Source: Roridomyces roridus (lineage: Eukaryota; Basidiomycota; Agaricomycetes; Agaricales; Mycenaceae). From it: a DNA stretch of 64,000 nucleotides. The translations under genes and the position numbers were made by a program. The DNA lies in the NCBI GenBank assembly GCA_029378245.1, contig JARKIF010000007.1, positions 186,001 to 250,000 on the forward strand, written 5' to 3'. Positions 1 to 10,664 of this stretch are shown here, piece after piece (position 1 is the first letter of the stretch; each line of letters begins with the position of its first letter). A model generated the notes under the pieces. The model had not been told where the DNA came from and made no database searches. It saw nothing but the letters and a program-made list of their open reading frames with translations.

Positions 1-2146
1 CTGCTACAAGACAACCCTGGGTTACTTTCAATCTTGCGTATCACTTGTTATGTCAGGCCGCGTCGTTCAATTTCAGAATCTCAAGCGCTAAATTTGCTTG
101 GGCTGCCATGGCATGTGCTTCTACCCCTGCTCAAATTCCCCAGATATAGCCTGGACTTTTTCCTTGGGAAACAGAGTTGCGGGACCTTGTACATGTCCCA
201 AAAAGAAACATCACGCTTCGTCGCTTTGCGGTGTATAAGTCGCATGAATGATGTGTTGTGCACCAACTATTTCTTCCAATTTGATCCGTGAGTGGATTCA
301 CAATCTTCAATATAGAGAGACTTTGACCTGGCAATAGGCACTGGATTTCTCTCTTGTGCAATTGCGAGCCTGACGAAACGGTTCTGGGTGCTCTCCGGGA
401 CCTGGACCTTTCTCAGTTTTGCGAAAGACTTGAACCCGACTTTGACTATCACCTGGCATGTTCCGAGTACTTTACGTAATCGGTCATATGATTTGTGTCC
501 CGTACCAGGTTTGGCTGTTCGCGATTTTCGTGTAACCAGAAATCTGTGAGCTCACGTGACTTAAGGTGTCTTTCCCTCGTTCGATTCCCGATCCAGCGTT
601 TCTATTTTTTTTCTTTTCTTTTTTCTGCATCTGCTCCTCCTGTCCTTTGTATTGCGTGCCTTCCGAATCTGCCTGTGCTTTCCATTCAAGTTTTGATCTA
701 TTTCCAGCAGAATCCGACTTCGACACTGTGTGGAACTTTGAACTTCGGTTGAACCTGTTGCACATGTCACCATGTGGTTGGATTCAGGTTTTTATGGATG
801 TCCCAGCCCGATATAAGTATCTCAAATTCCCAGGTTTGTTCAAGAAGCAGGGGCAGAATCCAAGCTGATCCTTTCAGGCTGTCATTATGATTCTAACTTG
901 TTTAGAATCGTTCTTTATGGACCCCCTTTCATCAAACCATTCCCGATGCCCATTTGGCAATCTGCGACCGACAACCTGGATTCCCGATGCTCCGAAATCA
1001 GTGCATTCGTCCGCCGCCCGTCAATTCGGCAATGAACGGCATCTGATTGAGACGTAGCCGTAATCACGGCATGATCGGAGCTTCTTGCAATCACTGATTG
1101 AATGATTCAAGGGCCTTGTGCAATGTTGCATCGTTCTCGGCAGTCACTATGGCACTAGCGGCTTGCAATTCATCTGAGCTGGATTCCTCCGTTCCAATTG
1201 GTCAGCCAACCTTGGGATCAATTCTAGTTGTATGCATGTACCTGTCATTCAATTCCGGAAATCCGGCCGACGGGGTGGGGCTGCACAGATTCCGCCGATG
1301 CCCATCTCATCATTGCCGACGGCGCTGTGTTCAAGATGGTGACCATTCAGCATTTGAATTTACCAATTGAGTACCCATGGTTCAACTGTTCAAAATATCA
1401 CTGGGACGAAAAATGTTCCACGTGCGGAATCGTATCTGCCATGCGCAAGCAATGGCCTCAAAGCCAGGTTTGCTAGTATTTGGTCTCCGATCACGCAAAG
1501 TGAGGTTGTGGCTGTGGGCGCTTGGAAATTTTCAGTGCCCACAGCCACATCATTGCAGACCATGGATTTGTCATGGATCATGGATCAGCCTGCAACTCCT
1601 CGGTTCTCACCTGCCACCACAAAAATCGTCAGCTTCTTATGGCTCAGAAATTAGGATCCCTCTTCTTCACTGTTTCTGCAATATTCATCCATACATCCAT
1701 ATATTTAATGTAAGTATATCCACAGTCCTTCTCCACTAATCCTTCCGGCGGGGTTCAAAAAGTTGGCAAACACTGCTTGAACACTGCAGCAGCTGCACCT
1801 ACTTATCTGCAGTCTCAGAGCAGTTCTGCTGTGAATGCAAACATAATTAATACACAAGGGCCTTTTGTGCTTCAGGAGTCCGTTGAGAAGTTGGAGGCAA
1901 CAGAGTGGATTATTACATGTAAGCTTTCAGAGTTGTGGGAAGTAGAAATTTAAAGCAGTACTCGGTCTGCCGGGCAAAGCCGCGGCCCACTCACCAAGTA
2001 AACTGCTCATACAGAAATGGCCATCTACTCCCGCGCATATAATTGAATCTTGGAAACGACAGAAGGCTGCCGTGCAAGAATGTTACGCTGATCTTCTGGA
2101 GAAAGCTGACTCGGAGTCCGTAGAAGAATTGAGCTCTACAGAATAA
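1..2146 (+). pseudogene. NACHT-family NTPase, 3' part (copy A0), disrupted
   Basis: Only the C-terminal third lies in the window. Positions 1-287 encode the region that matches the other NACHT copies here (LGLPWHVLLPLLKF, CGTLYMSQKET, ALRCISRMND). A GTGAGT donor follows at 288. The next exon (about 361-476) starts at CEPDETVLGALRDLDLSQFC, but its acceptor reads GTGCAA where copy A1 has GTGCAG, so the splice site looks lost. The reading frame then breaks at about 477. The last exon, KWPSTPAHIIESWKRQ to the stop at 2144-2146, lies about 1.5 kb further on, so the gene is split by foreign sequence. The NTPase domain would lie left of the window. I infer an inactive copy; the alternative is a very long last intron. 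Confidence 0.75.
481..1975. other. Unassigned insertion inside NACHT copy A0
   Basis: About 1.5 kb separates two exons that are about 100 bp apart in the other NACHT copies, with the last 50 bp or so of normal intron retained. The borders carry short inverted matches (CCGAGTACT near 467, AGTACTCGG near 1961), which may be element ends. No convincing coding region or known transposon domain is visible inside. The sequence is AT-richer than the flanks. Confidence 0.4.
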
Positions 2147-2149
2147 TCA

Positions 2150-2546
2150 TCTTCTTGAACATGGCTGTCTTCTCCTGTATGTACCCAGACTGCATCCTCG
2201 AATACTTCTCCCCGCCGATTTCCACCCCAACCGTAAAGATTCTCAACTCGCTGGTCATTGGTCAACTTCAAACTCAACAACAAGCACACCATCCTCCGAG
2301 GTAGATCGTCCGATCGTCGGTGTATATACACACGCGTGACGCGTCAGGTTCGCACCACAACGCCGAACGTCCAACCGACCAACAACCGATCGACTTGTGG
2401 CCCATCACAGTTGAGTACTGAATACCCAAATGCACGACGGGCCGGCGGAGAACATAAACGCATCTTGCAGGCCACAGGGCGAACAGGAAGCTGTAATGTC
2501 GAGACAGTTTGTTGCCCTTCAGGTTCGTTTTGGTAGCCGCCATCAC
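2150..2546 (-). pseudogene. Relic of unidentified gene X (3' end), downstream of A0
   Basis: This stretch aligns by eye with 6181-6540 and, in the other orientation, with 31060-31520 and 48770-49170. The shared landmarks are a TRVYTETIG-like segment, a VGRLDV-like segment and the codons for an EYFS/GEKYSRP-like end. Frames are broken, so it cannot encode a protein. It lies tail-to-tail with the preceding NACHT copy, as in the other three cases. I do not recognise the family. Confidence 0.5.
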
Positions 2547-2602
2547 CGCATCACCTTGGCATCACCGACGCTTCTCTGATCTTGACCATCATCTGCTCCG
2601 TA

Positions 2603-3349
2603 AGATAGGCGCAGTCCGCATCCATCGAGGTGCACGTGATCAAGCGTGACACCCGACGCCCGCCGGTACTGCTCGACGACAACAACAAAATTGAACATTC
2701 TAAAATGACGGAAATGTGCATTTGGGTCATAGCTAGAGGTCCTTCATTCCGGATTGCCCATTCTAGCCCGTGAAAAAAAGTTTTACCTCATTTTTTGGAA
2801 AAGCCTCCAAATGGCATTTGCACCCCAACGGCACCGACTTGGAGAAAAAGTTCGCCGAATTCCGCGTTTCCCACGGTCACGTGTACAGCAATTAGCACCA
2901 TATTTATGGACATCCTCACCGTCCCTGCCATCTTTGAATGTTCTAATGTGTATAGGATACATTTATCATGCAGTAGTTGCAAGAAAAATAAGCAGCTGAA
3001 GTCTTTTTCACGAATGTGGCTTGCGTTGATGGCCATCACAAAATGATGGGACCGGCCAAGGTCTCGGCAACCCGACCACCTGCCAAATCAAGCTCCGATT
3101 GGGGTGATCTTAGCTTACTCCTGGCTCACACTTGCTCACACCAGACTCACACACACACCTTTCCATGTATGACCCACTCATCCCTGCACATGAATAAAAA
3201 ATCATTTTTTTTCCGAAATTTTTTCTGAGTGTTTCTCGTCAATTGGGACAGTTTTCACTTTTGACCTCCAGGATTTCGCGTTTCCCACGCCACAGTCACG
3301 CGTGACAGTCACTGATGTCACGGTCGATGGATGCGGACTGCGCCTATCT
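2603..3349. mobile_element. Non-autonomous TA-flanked MITE (Tc1/mariner-like), 747 bp
   Basis: The ends are inverted copies of each other: AGATAGGCGCAGTCCGCATC at the left, and its reverse complement at the right, with the match running on for several more bases. Both sides are flanked by TA (2601-2602 and 3350-3351), the target-site duplication of the Tc1/mariner/pogo group. No transposase is present. A second, direct repeat (GCGTTTCCCACG) occurs at about 2863 and 3277. It sits immediately upstream of NACHT copy A1 and could supply or disturb its promoter. Confidence 0.8.
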
Positions 3350-3552
3350 TATGTAGCCTCGAATCTGGGGCGATCTGTCTTCAATTGATTTGCGACTAGG
3401 CTACCTTGCCCTCATCCAGTAAATAGAGGAATCGGATTGGTGAGCCCACGAGCCAACAACACAGCCCTCTGCCGTCTTCACAGAGAATTTGACAGGCATC
3501 GGAAGGAGCGCCTGCAGCACCGCCTCCCTTAAATCCTTGTCGTTCCTCCTCA

Positions 3553-6117
3553 ATGTCGGGCCTCTGGGAAGCTCCCCAACGAGAATATGCCATCTCTCGG
3601 ATTGGCGGCGACAACCCAGTTCACATCCAGAGCAGTACGTTCAACAGCATCGCAGGAAACATGAATGTTTCCCACACGACAAACGTCGGCGAAAGCGGCC
3701 AGTAACACTCGCAAGTGCCCGAAACTTTACCGCTCATCTTCTGTTCGTAGGCCTGGACATCTTGCGCCGCGCCTTGTGCGAGGACGCCATGCATGACTCG
3801 GCCGTCCGCCCTCCCGATCCCTCTTGTCATCCGGGCACACGAGATGCGATATTGGAACGGCTGGATGACTGGTCCTTCGAGCAGCCTGCAGACAGTGCGA
3901 TACTTTGGCTCCACGGCTGCGCTGGAATCGGCAAGTCTGCCATTGCCCAACAATTCGCCGCAAGCTGCCAAGTTCGCAGTCAATTGGGTGGCTCTTTCTT
4001 CTGGAAGCGCGGAGATGCAGGCCGTGGGCACTGGAGAAACTTGGTCCCAACTCTGGCCTATCAACTGGCCGCTTCATTCCCTGCAATTGGCCCCATAATA
4101 CAGGGCGCGGTCGAGACGGATAGGCTCATCGCCAGCAAGTCAATGCGTCACCAGCTCGAGAAGCTGATTGTCCTGCCGTTCAGGGAGGCACCAAAGCTCA
4201 ACTCTCGTCCCATTTTGGTCCTCGATGGATTGGACGAGTGCGAAGAGCGAGCCGCACAAACACTGCTCCTGCGATCTCTCATCGATGTTGTGCGAGCCGA
4301 ACACATCCCCGTCCATATCCTGATCTGCAGTCGCTCAGAATCACATTTGTGCGAGATTCTCGAGTCCTCTGAGAATTCCGACGTCTGTCGTGGTTTTCAG
4401 ATCCGCCCAGACGCCTCTGCCTACGCTGACATCTCTCGATATCTTACCGACGAGTTCGCCCGCATCCAGCGAGCTCATACAACCCGGGGGGTCGCACTGC
4501 ACGATGACTGGCCTGGTGAGGTTGTCATCGAGCAGTTGGTTGAACGGTCGTCTGGAACGTTCATCTACGCCTCCACAATCATTAGTTACATTGACGATGA
4601 ATATTCCCACCCTGCGGATCGTTTGGATGCTGTTCTCATTTTGGACCCCTCCAGTACGACTCCTCTGGACGATCTCTACAGCCAAATACTGTCGGCAGTC
4701 CCCGACAAATCAGTCCTTCTCCGTGTGTTGCATGCGATCGTGGAAACACATCTGGACCCTGAACAAATTGACATTACGCTGCAGATGCGCCGCGGGACGT
4801 CTCGTATCATTTCACGCGCTCTTCATTCACTGCTTCAAATTCGACCCGTACGAATCTTTGACGCTGGGAGTCTGCCTGTGCAACTGTTGCATGCGTCCTT
4901 CAGAGACTTCCTAGTCGAACCGCAGCGGTCATTTGGCTTTTGTATATCTGGGCAAGACCTGCGAATTGCACTTGTGCACAGCATGGCCTGCGCTCTTGAG
5001 TCAGGGCTTCGGTCACTGGACTTTGAGTACGTTTTTTCTCCTTTGAATGCTGCCCCGCTTGGTTCCTGAATATTCGTTTGACAGGGCAATCATCGGGATT
5101 TTCCTCAAATTTCTGGTGAAGATTCCACCTACGGAAAGTCTATTCCCTATCTTGCGCAACGTCCATGTCCAGCACGGCGCATATAATAGTCTTGCTGCTG
5201 AAGCGGACGCACGTGCTATTCTCACATGGCTCCAGGTGAGCTTCAATTTTTTCAAGGTCGCCGCGGCTGCTAATTCCCTCAGCGTTATCTGCATCCCCCC
5301 TCGGACCTCGTTGAAACTTGGACTGATTTACGTCGACTCGGTGCAGGCCACCACATGATTGATAGCGTTCGTTTTCTTCCTTCTTCATCCATTCGCTAGT
5401 TTATCCACATGTGGATCAATCAGAAACCTCACGGCGACGAAAGTATTGCACAAGTCTTAGCAGGAAATCCTGCATTGATCTCATACCTCCGTGTCATCTC
5501 AACTCCGACACCGGTACACTATCTATCAGATAGAACGGCACTCAATTTACTCGGGCTGACATGGGATGCGCTTCGACCCCTTCTCCAACGCTCCTTGGAC
5601 GGCCTCGATTACTTCCTCCGTGATCGCCAGAAGTGCGGAACTTTATACATGTCCCAAGAGGAAACATTACGTTTCATGGCCATAAGCCGCACGAATGATG
5701 TTTTAGACCCCCACGATTTCTTCCAAGTCCGTCGGTGAATGCATACACAGTCCCTCCGACAGCAGAGATCTTTAATTCGGTAGCAGGCAATGGATTCCCA
5801 TATTGTGCAGCTGCGAACCGGACGAAGTCATCTTCGATAAAATAGCAGATCTGGACCTTTCTCAGTGGTGCGGAAGACTCGCGCCCGACAAGGAATATCA
5901 CCTAAAGTGTCATGAGCGGAATGGTTTTCTCAGTCCAGACTCTTTTACCATGATCTTGACCTGGTTACGTGTAAGTCCCATGCCACGGTTGCAGCTACAC
6001 TGACTATTCCTGCAGAAATGGCCATCTACACCGCTCCATATAATTCAATCATGGGAAAGACAAAAGACCGCGGTAGAGGAATGTTACGCTCGTCTTCGGG
6101 GACAACCGACGATGTAG
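3553..6117 (+). CDS. NACHT-domain STAND NTPase (copy A1)
   Basis: Predicted signalling NTPase of the fungal NLR-like class, thought to act in self/non-self or heterokaryon-type recognition in the cytosol. Seven exons by comparison with paralogs: 3553-3697, 3751-5026, 5085-5235, 5283-5366, 5425-5734, 5811-5970 and 6016-6117, giving about 740 residues. Exon 1 encodes only a short N-terminus with HIQSSTFNSIAGNMNVS. Exon 2 has Walker A (GCAGIGKS) and Walker B (ILVLDGLDEC), then SSGTFIYASTI and the LHASFRDFL motif. No WD40 or ankyrin repeats follow. Intron 1 begins GCCAGT where copies C, D and E have GTGAGT/GTCAGT, so it must be a GC-AG intron or be unspliced. An alternative is translation of an exon-2 form only. 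Function is inferred from family. Confidence 0.8.
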
Positions 6118-6180
6118 AAGAAGATTTGGATAGTCTTATTTAATGTATCTCTCTTGTCCTGTACCTGATTTGAATTCCAA

Positions 6181-6889
6181 CTACGCAAAAACAACATCCT
6201 CGCAAAACGGAAGACTGGGCAAATCCATCAGCTGCGGCCTCGAATACTTCTCCCCATGAATCTCCGCGCCAATCGTAAAGATTCCCAACTCGCCACTACT
6301 AGTAAAATTCCCCTCAACAGGTTGCGCCGGCCGCGGAACATCCATCTCCACAACAACCACACTATCTTGCGAGGTAGGCCTCCCGATCGTCTCGGTGTAC
6401 ACACGAGTCGGGTTCGCACCACGACGTCCAACCGACCGACTTGCAGCCTATCAGAATTGCTGAATACCGATGCGCACGACGACTGGGGAAATATGAACGC
6501 ATCCTGCAATCCTCCGTTTCCCATCAACGACAAGCGCCCACGGCAGCGTCGAGGGTGAAAGTCGGAGAACGAGGCGAACGGGACATCGATGAGGCAGTAC
6601 CAGGAGTTGTACTTTCCACCCTGGCGGTCGTCCCAGCATTTGACCGGTGGTCGTCGAGGCTGGGTTGACGTTCCAGAGCTATGTACCTTGGATCGGCTAA
6701 TACAGTGTTGGTGACTGGGTCACTAGTGTCGACCCAGACAAAAGCTTTTCGACGTCCATCTGACAAATCAGGCCCGAATCGAACGGGTTCGTCTGCGAAA
6801 ACTCGCATTGAATGCAGAGCATGAGGCATACAGCAGGAACTCCAGCAAAAGCCTCTGCGCAAATTCGGGTTCAGCGAGTGCTTGTTCAT
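6181..6889 (-). pseudogene. Relic of unidentified gene X (longest copy)
   Basis: Converges tail-to-tail with NACHT A1. In one frame the 3' end reads TRVYTETIGRPTSQDSVVVV, then EMDVPRPAQPVEG and GELGIFTIGAEIHGEKYSRP to a stop at 6181. Upstream, SLMGNGGLQDAFIFPQ and RLQVGRLDVVV lie in a second frame, and DPVTNTVLADPRYIALERQ in a third. At least two frameshifts therefore separate conserved blocks, unless unseen introns restore the frame. The same blocks recur at three other places in the window next to NACHT copies. Family not recognised; a B-box-like repeat core (6771-6790) lies inside it. Confidence 0.5.
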
Positions 6890-7039
6890 GATCAGTAAGT
6901 ACGGCCAGATGTGTTCGAAATCAGTGAGTTACGTCCCGCGCCGGTGGGAGGTGGTGGCACGGGGGACAAATTTAAAGGCCAGGGCACGTTATCTTACCGT
7001 GCGTCGGTCTTTGCCCGCGGTGAGAAGATAAAAAGATTC

Positions 7040-7192
7040 AACCGATTGACCCACCACCCAGCCCCGAGTCGAATGGGGCTCTTCTGCATGCTGGCAACCG
7101 CGATCATATTCACGCAAGGCAGATGCACGCCGGAGGGCATGGTCCACTTCTAAAAAGCGTGAAAAACATGGTACATACAGATAGTTTACACG
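7040..7192 (-). repeat. Dispersed repeat with B-box-like core, downstream of the hotdog gene
   Basis: On the minus strand the segment contains AGCCCCATTCGACTCGGGGC followed by TGGGTGG, the core shared by the dispersed repeat at about 30.7, 39.9, 46.6 and 63.4 kb. It directly follows the stop of the hotdog gene, as it does for the other hotdog copies. The stretch 6890-7040 shows no other feature. Confidence 0.5.
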
Positions 7193-8043
7193 TCATAATC
7201 GCGCTGCCTGACGTGGACTTGACGAAGGCATACCAATAAACACACCGGTAGCGACCAGCCTTCGTTGTGTGAGGTCCCATACCTTCTTTCCATTCAGCCG
7301 TACATCCATTCAAAAGAAAAGAAAAACGCACCTCACATCGACAAGCCGTCGTCTCAGGCGTCGCCGTCAATGTCGTGTTGATGAAACGCAACTTTGCTCC
7401 CAGATCGACAGTATTGTAGAAGACGGTGTTGAGGCTTTGCGAGACGCCGCAGATGCCGGAACCGCCGGTCGCGTAACCCAGTGCAGTCACCGCCGATGAG
7501 ACGGTTCTGAAAGCGGGGTTCTCGGTGAGAAGGTGGTCCTACGCCAGTGGTGGGGTGGGACGTACTCGTCCAGCACGCTGAATATGAACGCGTTGGCCAG
7601 CTTCCCATGCCGATCCAATAATGACTCTGCGCGTCCCAGTGAGATCGTTCTCCAGCTGTGAATGCCAAGGGAATGGATAGACGGACCTTCCGCGATGTCC
7701 AGCTCGCATACCAAGGTGAGGACCTGACCCTCTCTTAGCGGGTCCGCATCCAACGAAACCTCCGTCACGACCTTCCTCCCAGACGACAGCCCGTAGAAAC
7801 ACTTCTCCGCCGGGGCATTGAAGAAGTTGAGCCATTTCACCGCGATTTCCTTCACATTGGATGACTGAGTGAGTGCCGTCGTCTGCAGTGTTTCTGGGGC
7901 GCCGCTACCTTGACGTCCGAAGGCGCGTTTCCCTTGATTCCGGCAAGGATTGAATCGGGGATCGGGTTGCTGATTATGGCCAGTTGGCGGCTGACCACGT
8001 CGTCGTCCGGGTTGGAGGGCTTGACTTGGGGTTGTGGGGTCAT
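7193..8043 (-). CDS. Hotdog-fold thioesterase (4HBT / ACOT13-like), intact copy
   Basis: Predicted acyl-CoA thioesterase-type protein of the hotdog superfamily, probably cytosolic or mitochondrial. Start MTPQPQVKPSNPDDDVVSRQ is chosen because the damaged copy at 44666 keeps this ATG while its upstream frame is not kept. Four exons can be joined. The second begins TTALTQSSNVKEIAVKWLNF, the third DHLLTENPAFRTVSSAVTAL, and the last reads KVWDLTQRRLVATGVFIGMP to the stop at 7193. The segment GVSQSLNTVFYNTVDLGAKL followed by RFINTTLTATPET and RLVATGVFIGMPS is the typical C-terminal half of fungal 4HBT proteins. The middle that normally carries the N/HGG active-site turn is poorly matched. Minus strand, just downstream of the Kre9-like gene. 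Confidence 0.72.
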
Positions 8044-8377
8044 TTCCGAGGGTGCCCGGAGGAGGGAGGGAGAAGGTGGCCGAAGACCGGGAATCACAAG
8101 CAGAGTCTTCCGTAATCAGTGACGCGCTCAGGCTTGATCGCCGCCGCCGCTCTCTTTTCTGCTAACCACCATCATGTCCTCACTCCGAGACCCAACGCCG
8201 CTCGAAAGTGTCCATCTTCTCTGTCTCTGATGAAGACTCTCGGCAACCCTTTCGCCGACACCCGGTCCCACTGCCATCCATCCGAATTTTTGTTATTATC
8301 AAGCTTAGTCCGTGGCCAGTAAGTACTAGGTATGCGAAGTCAAGTCCGTGTCCTCCTACGTGCTATGTATCCACCCC

Positions 8378-8986
8378 TCAGTTAAACAGCCCCGCCAACG
8401 ATGCGGGCATAGCAGCACCGTCGTCGTCGCCAAAGACATCGCTGTGGATGGTCATGACTGGGCTGAAGTTGCCGGAGTCGCCGAAGACTGTGTATGTGGT
8501 CAGCCTGGAGCTCTCTCGAACCAAAAAACATTGTCGGACTCACGGACGAATTGGTATTGGTCGTCGCTGATAACGTAGGGGACGGTGATGTCGAGGTGCC
8601 CCGCGCGGAGGTCAAAGTCCTTGGCGAGGACGACTACGGGACGTGAGTTACCGAACGATCTTGACTAAAACCGAGACTCACAAGGCGCGGTAGAGTTTGC
8701 ATGCCGCAAAAACAGGAACGATTCGTTGGTGATGTTCTCTGGAGCGTTGGTGGCGTCCCTGTCTCGCACGTCAGCCGTTTGCCCAGAGTGGTACGAGGAT
8801 TCGGACGCACCACATGATGGTCTGCTTCGAGTTGCTCTCCCAGACGGTACCCTCCGTCGGGACGAGGATCTTCGGGGACCAGACGACGTGGACGACAGGC
8901 GCGGCGGCGGGCGCGGGCGTGGCGCCGACAACGGCGGAGAGGAGGAGGGGAACGAGCGTGGAGAGAGAAAGAGCGGCAAAGTGCAT
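8378..8986 (-). CDS. Secreted Kre9/Knh1-like (Ser-Thr-rich GPI-type) protein
   Basis: Small secreted protein of the fungal Kre9/Knh1 N-terminal-like family, associated with the cell wall. Four exons: the first encodes a signal peptide (MHFAALSLSTLVPLLLSAVV, then GATPAPAAAP) and continues to the WESNSKQTIMW motif typical of the family. The second begins DATNAPENITNESFLFLRH. The third reads VLAKDFDLRAGHLDITVPYV and ISDDQYQFV. The last is FGDSGNFSPVMTIHSDVFGD to the stop at 8378. Splice sites GTGCGT/CAG, GTGAGT/TAG and GTGAGT/CAG join all four in frame, about 165 residues. No GPI-addition tail is visible, so it is probably secreted. A 5'-truncated copy lies at 43.9-44.3 kb. Confidence 0.8.
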
Positions 8987-10664
8987 GGTCGGAGACGTGG
9001 ACGTGGATAGTTGAGGTGAGGGTGAGTGGTTGGGAGGGAGGCGGATACGAAACACAGAAGCTACTGATACTCTTTTATAGCACCCTGGAGGATACTTGGC
9101 GTGTGGGGCCACCTCAGTGTTCTGCCGACCCATGCAGCATTCTTCATGTCGGTAAGTAGATCAGCCCACGACATGAGGGTTGATTAACTTGACGGAAATA
9201 GGGTCGCTTGGTTCGACATTGCTCCGACTCCACTTTCTTATAGTACCCATCACTGACGCTCCACGCACGGATCGCCGCACGAAGTTGAGTTCCGAAGTGT
9301 CGGGGGATTCAAGAAGGCTACGACGCTTGGTTCCACGAATTCTTTGCGCCGTGTTCCATCATTACTCGAATGAGGTTGTAGCTCAAGTCGTCCATCTCCC
9401 AGTGCGTCCACAATCCAATTCGAATAAATTTCACATAATTAACGGAAGAACTGGTGGAGCGGTTACGGACGTTGCTAGTTGGTTGCTAGAGAGACGTGGA
9501 GTATTATCCGCCAGAAGTGATGCCCGTCGTTTCTTGCGCAGGCCGAGTCAAGGCCGAGTTCAACTGTTGAACTTGCTAGCTTTCTGCGCTTTGTTGGACT
9601 GACGATCTGAGGAGCTCAAGATTGCAGCTGGTGGCCAGGGTATGCTGGTCTTTCCCTCTTGAGCCGCCGCCGCCAACCTCAGTTCCACTCCGCCTAGCGC
9701 TCCTTCGTTCACTTTTCAGTCTCTGTCTCCGAGTTGCTTTCCTTGTTGTTTCGATTTCTGGGCCCTTGTCACCTGGTTGAACTTGCCCGACTCTGGGAGG
9801 GGTTTCTCGCCTCGAGTGACGGACACCCCAACCCCCAAGATATGGAGACTCGGCGCCAAATCCTCAACGATCAGTCGAATGATCCCCTCTTTTTGACCAA
9901 GATATGAGAACTCAGCTGCCGCATCTCCATACATACTTCCAAAACCCAGTTGGCCTTGGCGTCCCATTCCGGCGCTTGACTCTGTCGATCAACTGTCGAT
10001 CCTCCACAAAAACAACGATAGAGTCGGCAGCCTACCAGAGCCGAACGAAACCGACCAGAGCCAAGCCCACGCGTCTATTGAAGCCCGGCTAAAGCATGAG
10101 TTGAAGATTGGGGGCGCCAGCCACATCGTGTGGAGTAGAAATCGGAGACGGTGACGATTTTTTGGCCCGGGGTGAGGAAGCAGCCCGTGGATGTGCTTGT
10201 GAATGTGAGGTTGGTGAGCAAGTTTAGGTGTAAGCATGAGGAGGAGGGGTTGGACGGGCTGGGATTCGATTTGAATAAGGATGTGACGATTGTGTGTTCG
10301 AAGGAGCTGTAAATACACACCGTATTTCTTTGCTACTTGTCTTTAAATTGCCTGAGATTGGGCGGCAGTATCAACCTTCACGTAGATTGCGTAGGGTGAA
10401 GAGGAGTTTGTGGATGAGAAATGAAAGGCATCAAGTCCGATTTTCTTGTGAATGTTGTCCAAATCTTGTCACGGTGTCCGACCCAATCATTTGAAGGCGA
10501 AGCCAGTGACCACGCAACGGTGAAGATCCCACAACTGCAACGAGCCCGATTGCCGGAGGCGGATCCAGTCGGCGCAAAGACCAAGAGGGCGGTCGGCATT
10601 CGGCCGCTTTCATCCGAAAACGACTCTTTCTTTCTGCTCTCATCTGCTCACGACCGTTCGCCGG
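8987..10664. other. Gene-poor intergenic stretch
   Basis: The first 150 bp or so should hold the promoter of the Kre9-like gene. Open frames here are short and lack recognisable domains. The only one with coding-like composition is at about 10115-10312 on the plus strand (VTIFWPGVRKQPVDVLVNVR to FDLNKDVTIVCSKEL, stop 10310-10312). It could be the 3' end of a decayed gene. I do not recognise it and see no upstream exons. Confidence 0.4.

Noticed and set aside
560..600. TCGTTCGATTCCCG resembles a tRNA T arm
   Set aside because: No acceptor stem, D arm or anticodon arm could be folded around it.
5236..5282. Apparent frameshift in NACHT A1 after ILTWLQ
   Set aside because: Copies C and E have a GTGAGT/GTGAAT intron at the same place. 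Removing it restores RYLHPPSDLVETW in frame.
9180..9602. 140-codon frame with an ATG
   Set aside because: No domain, no paralog in the window and arginine-rich composition typical of chance frames.
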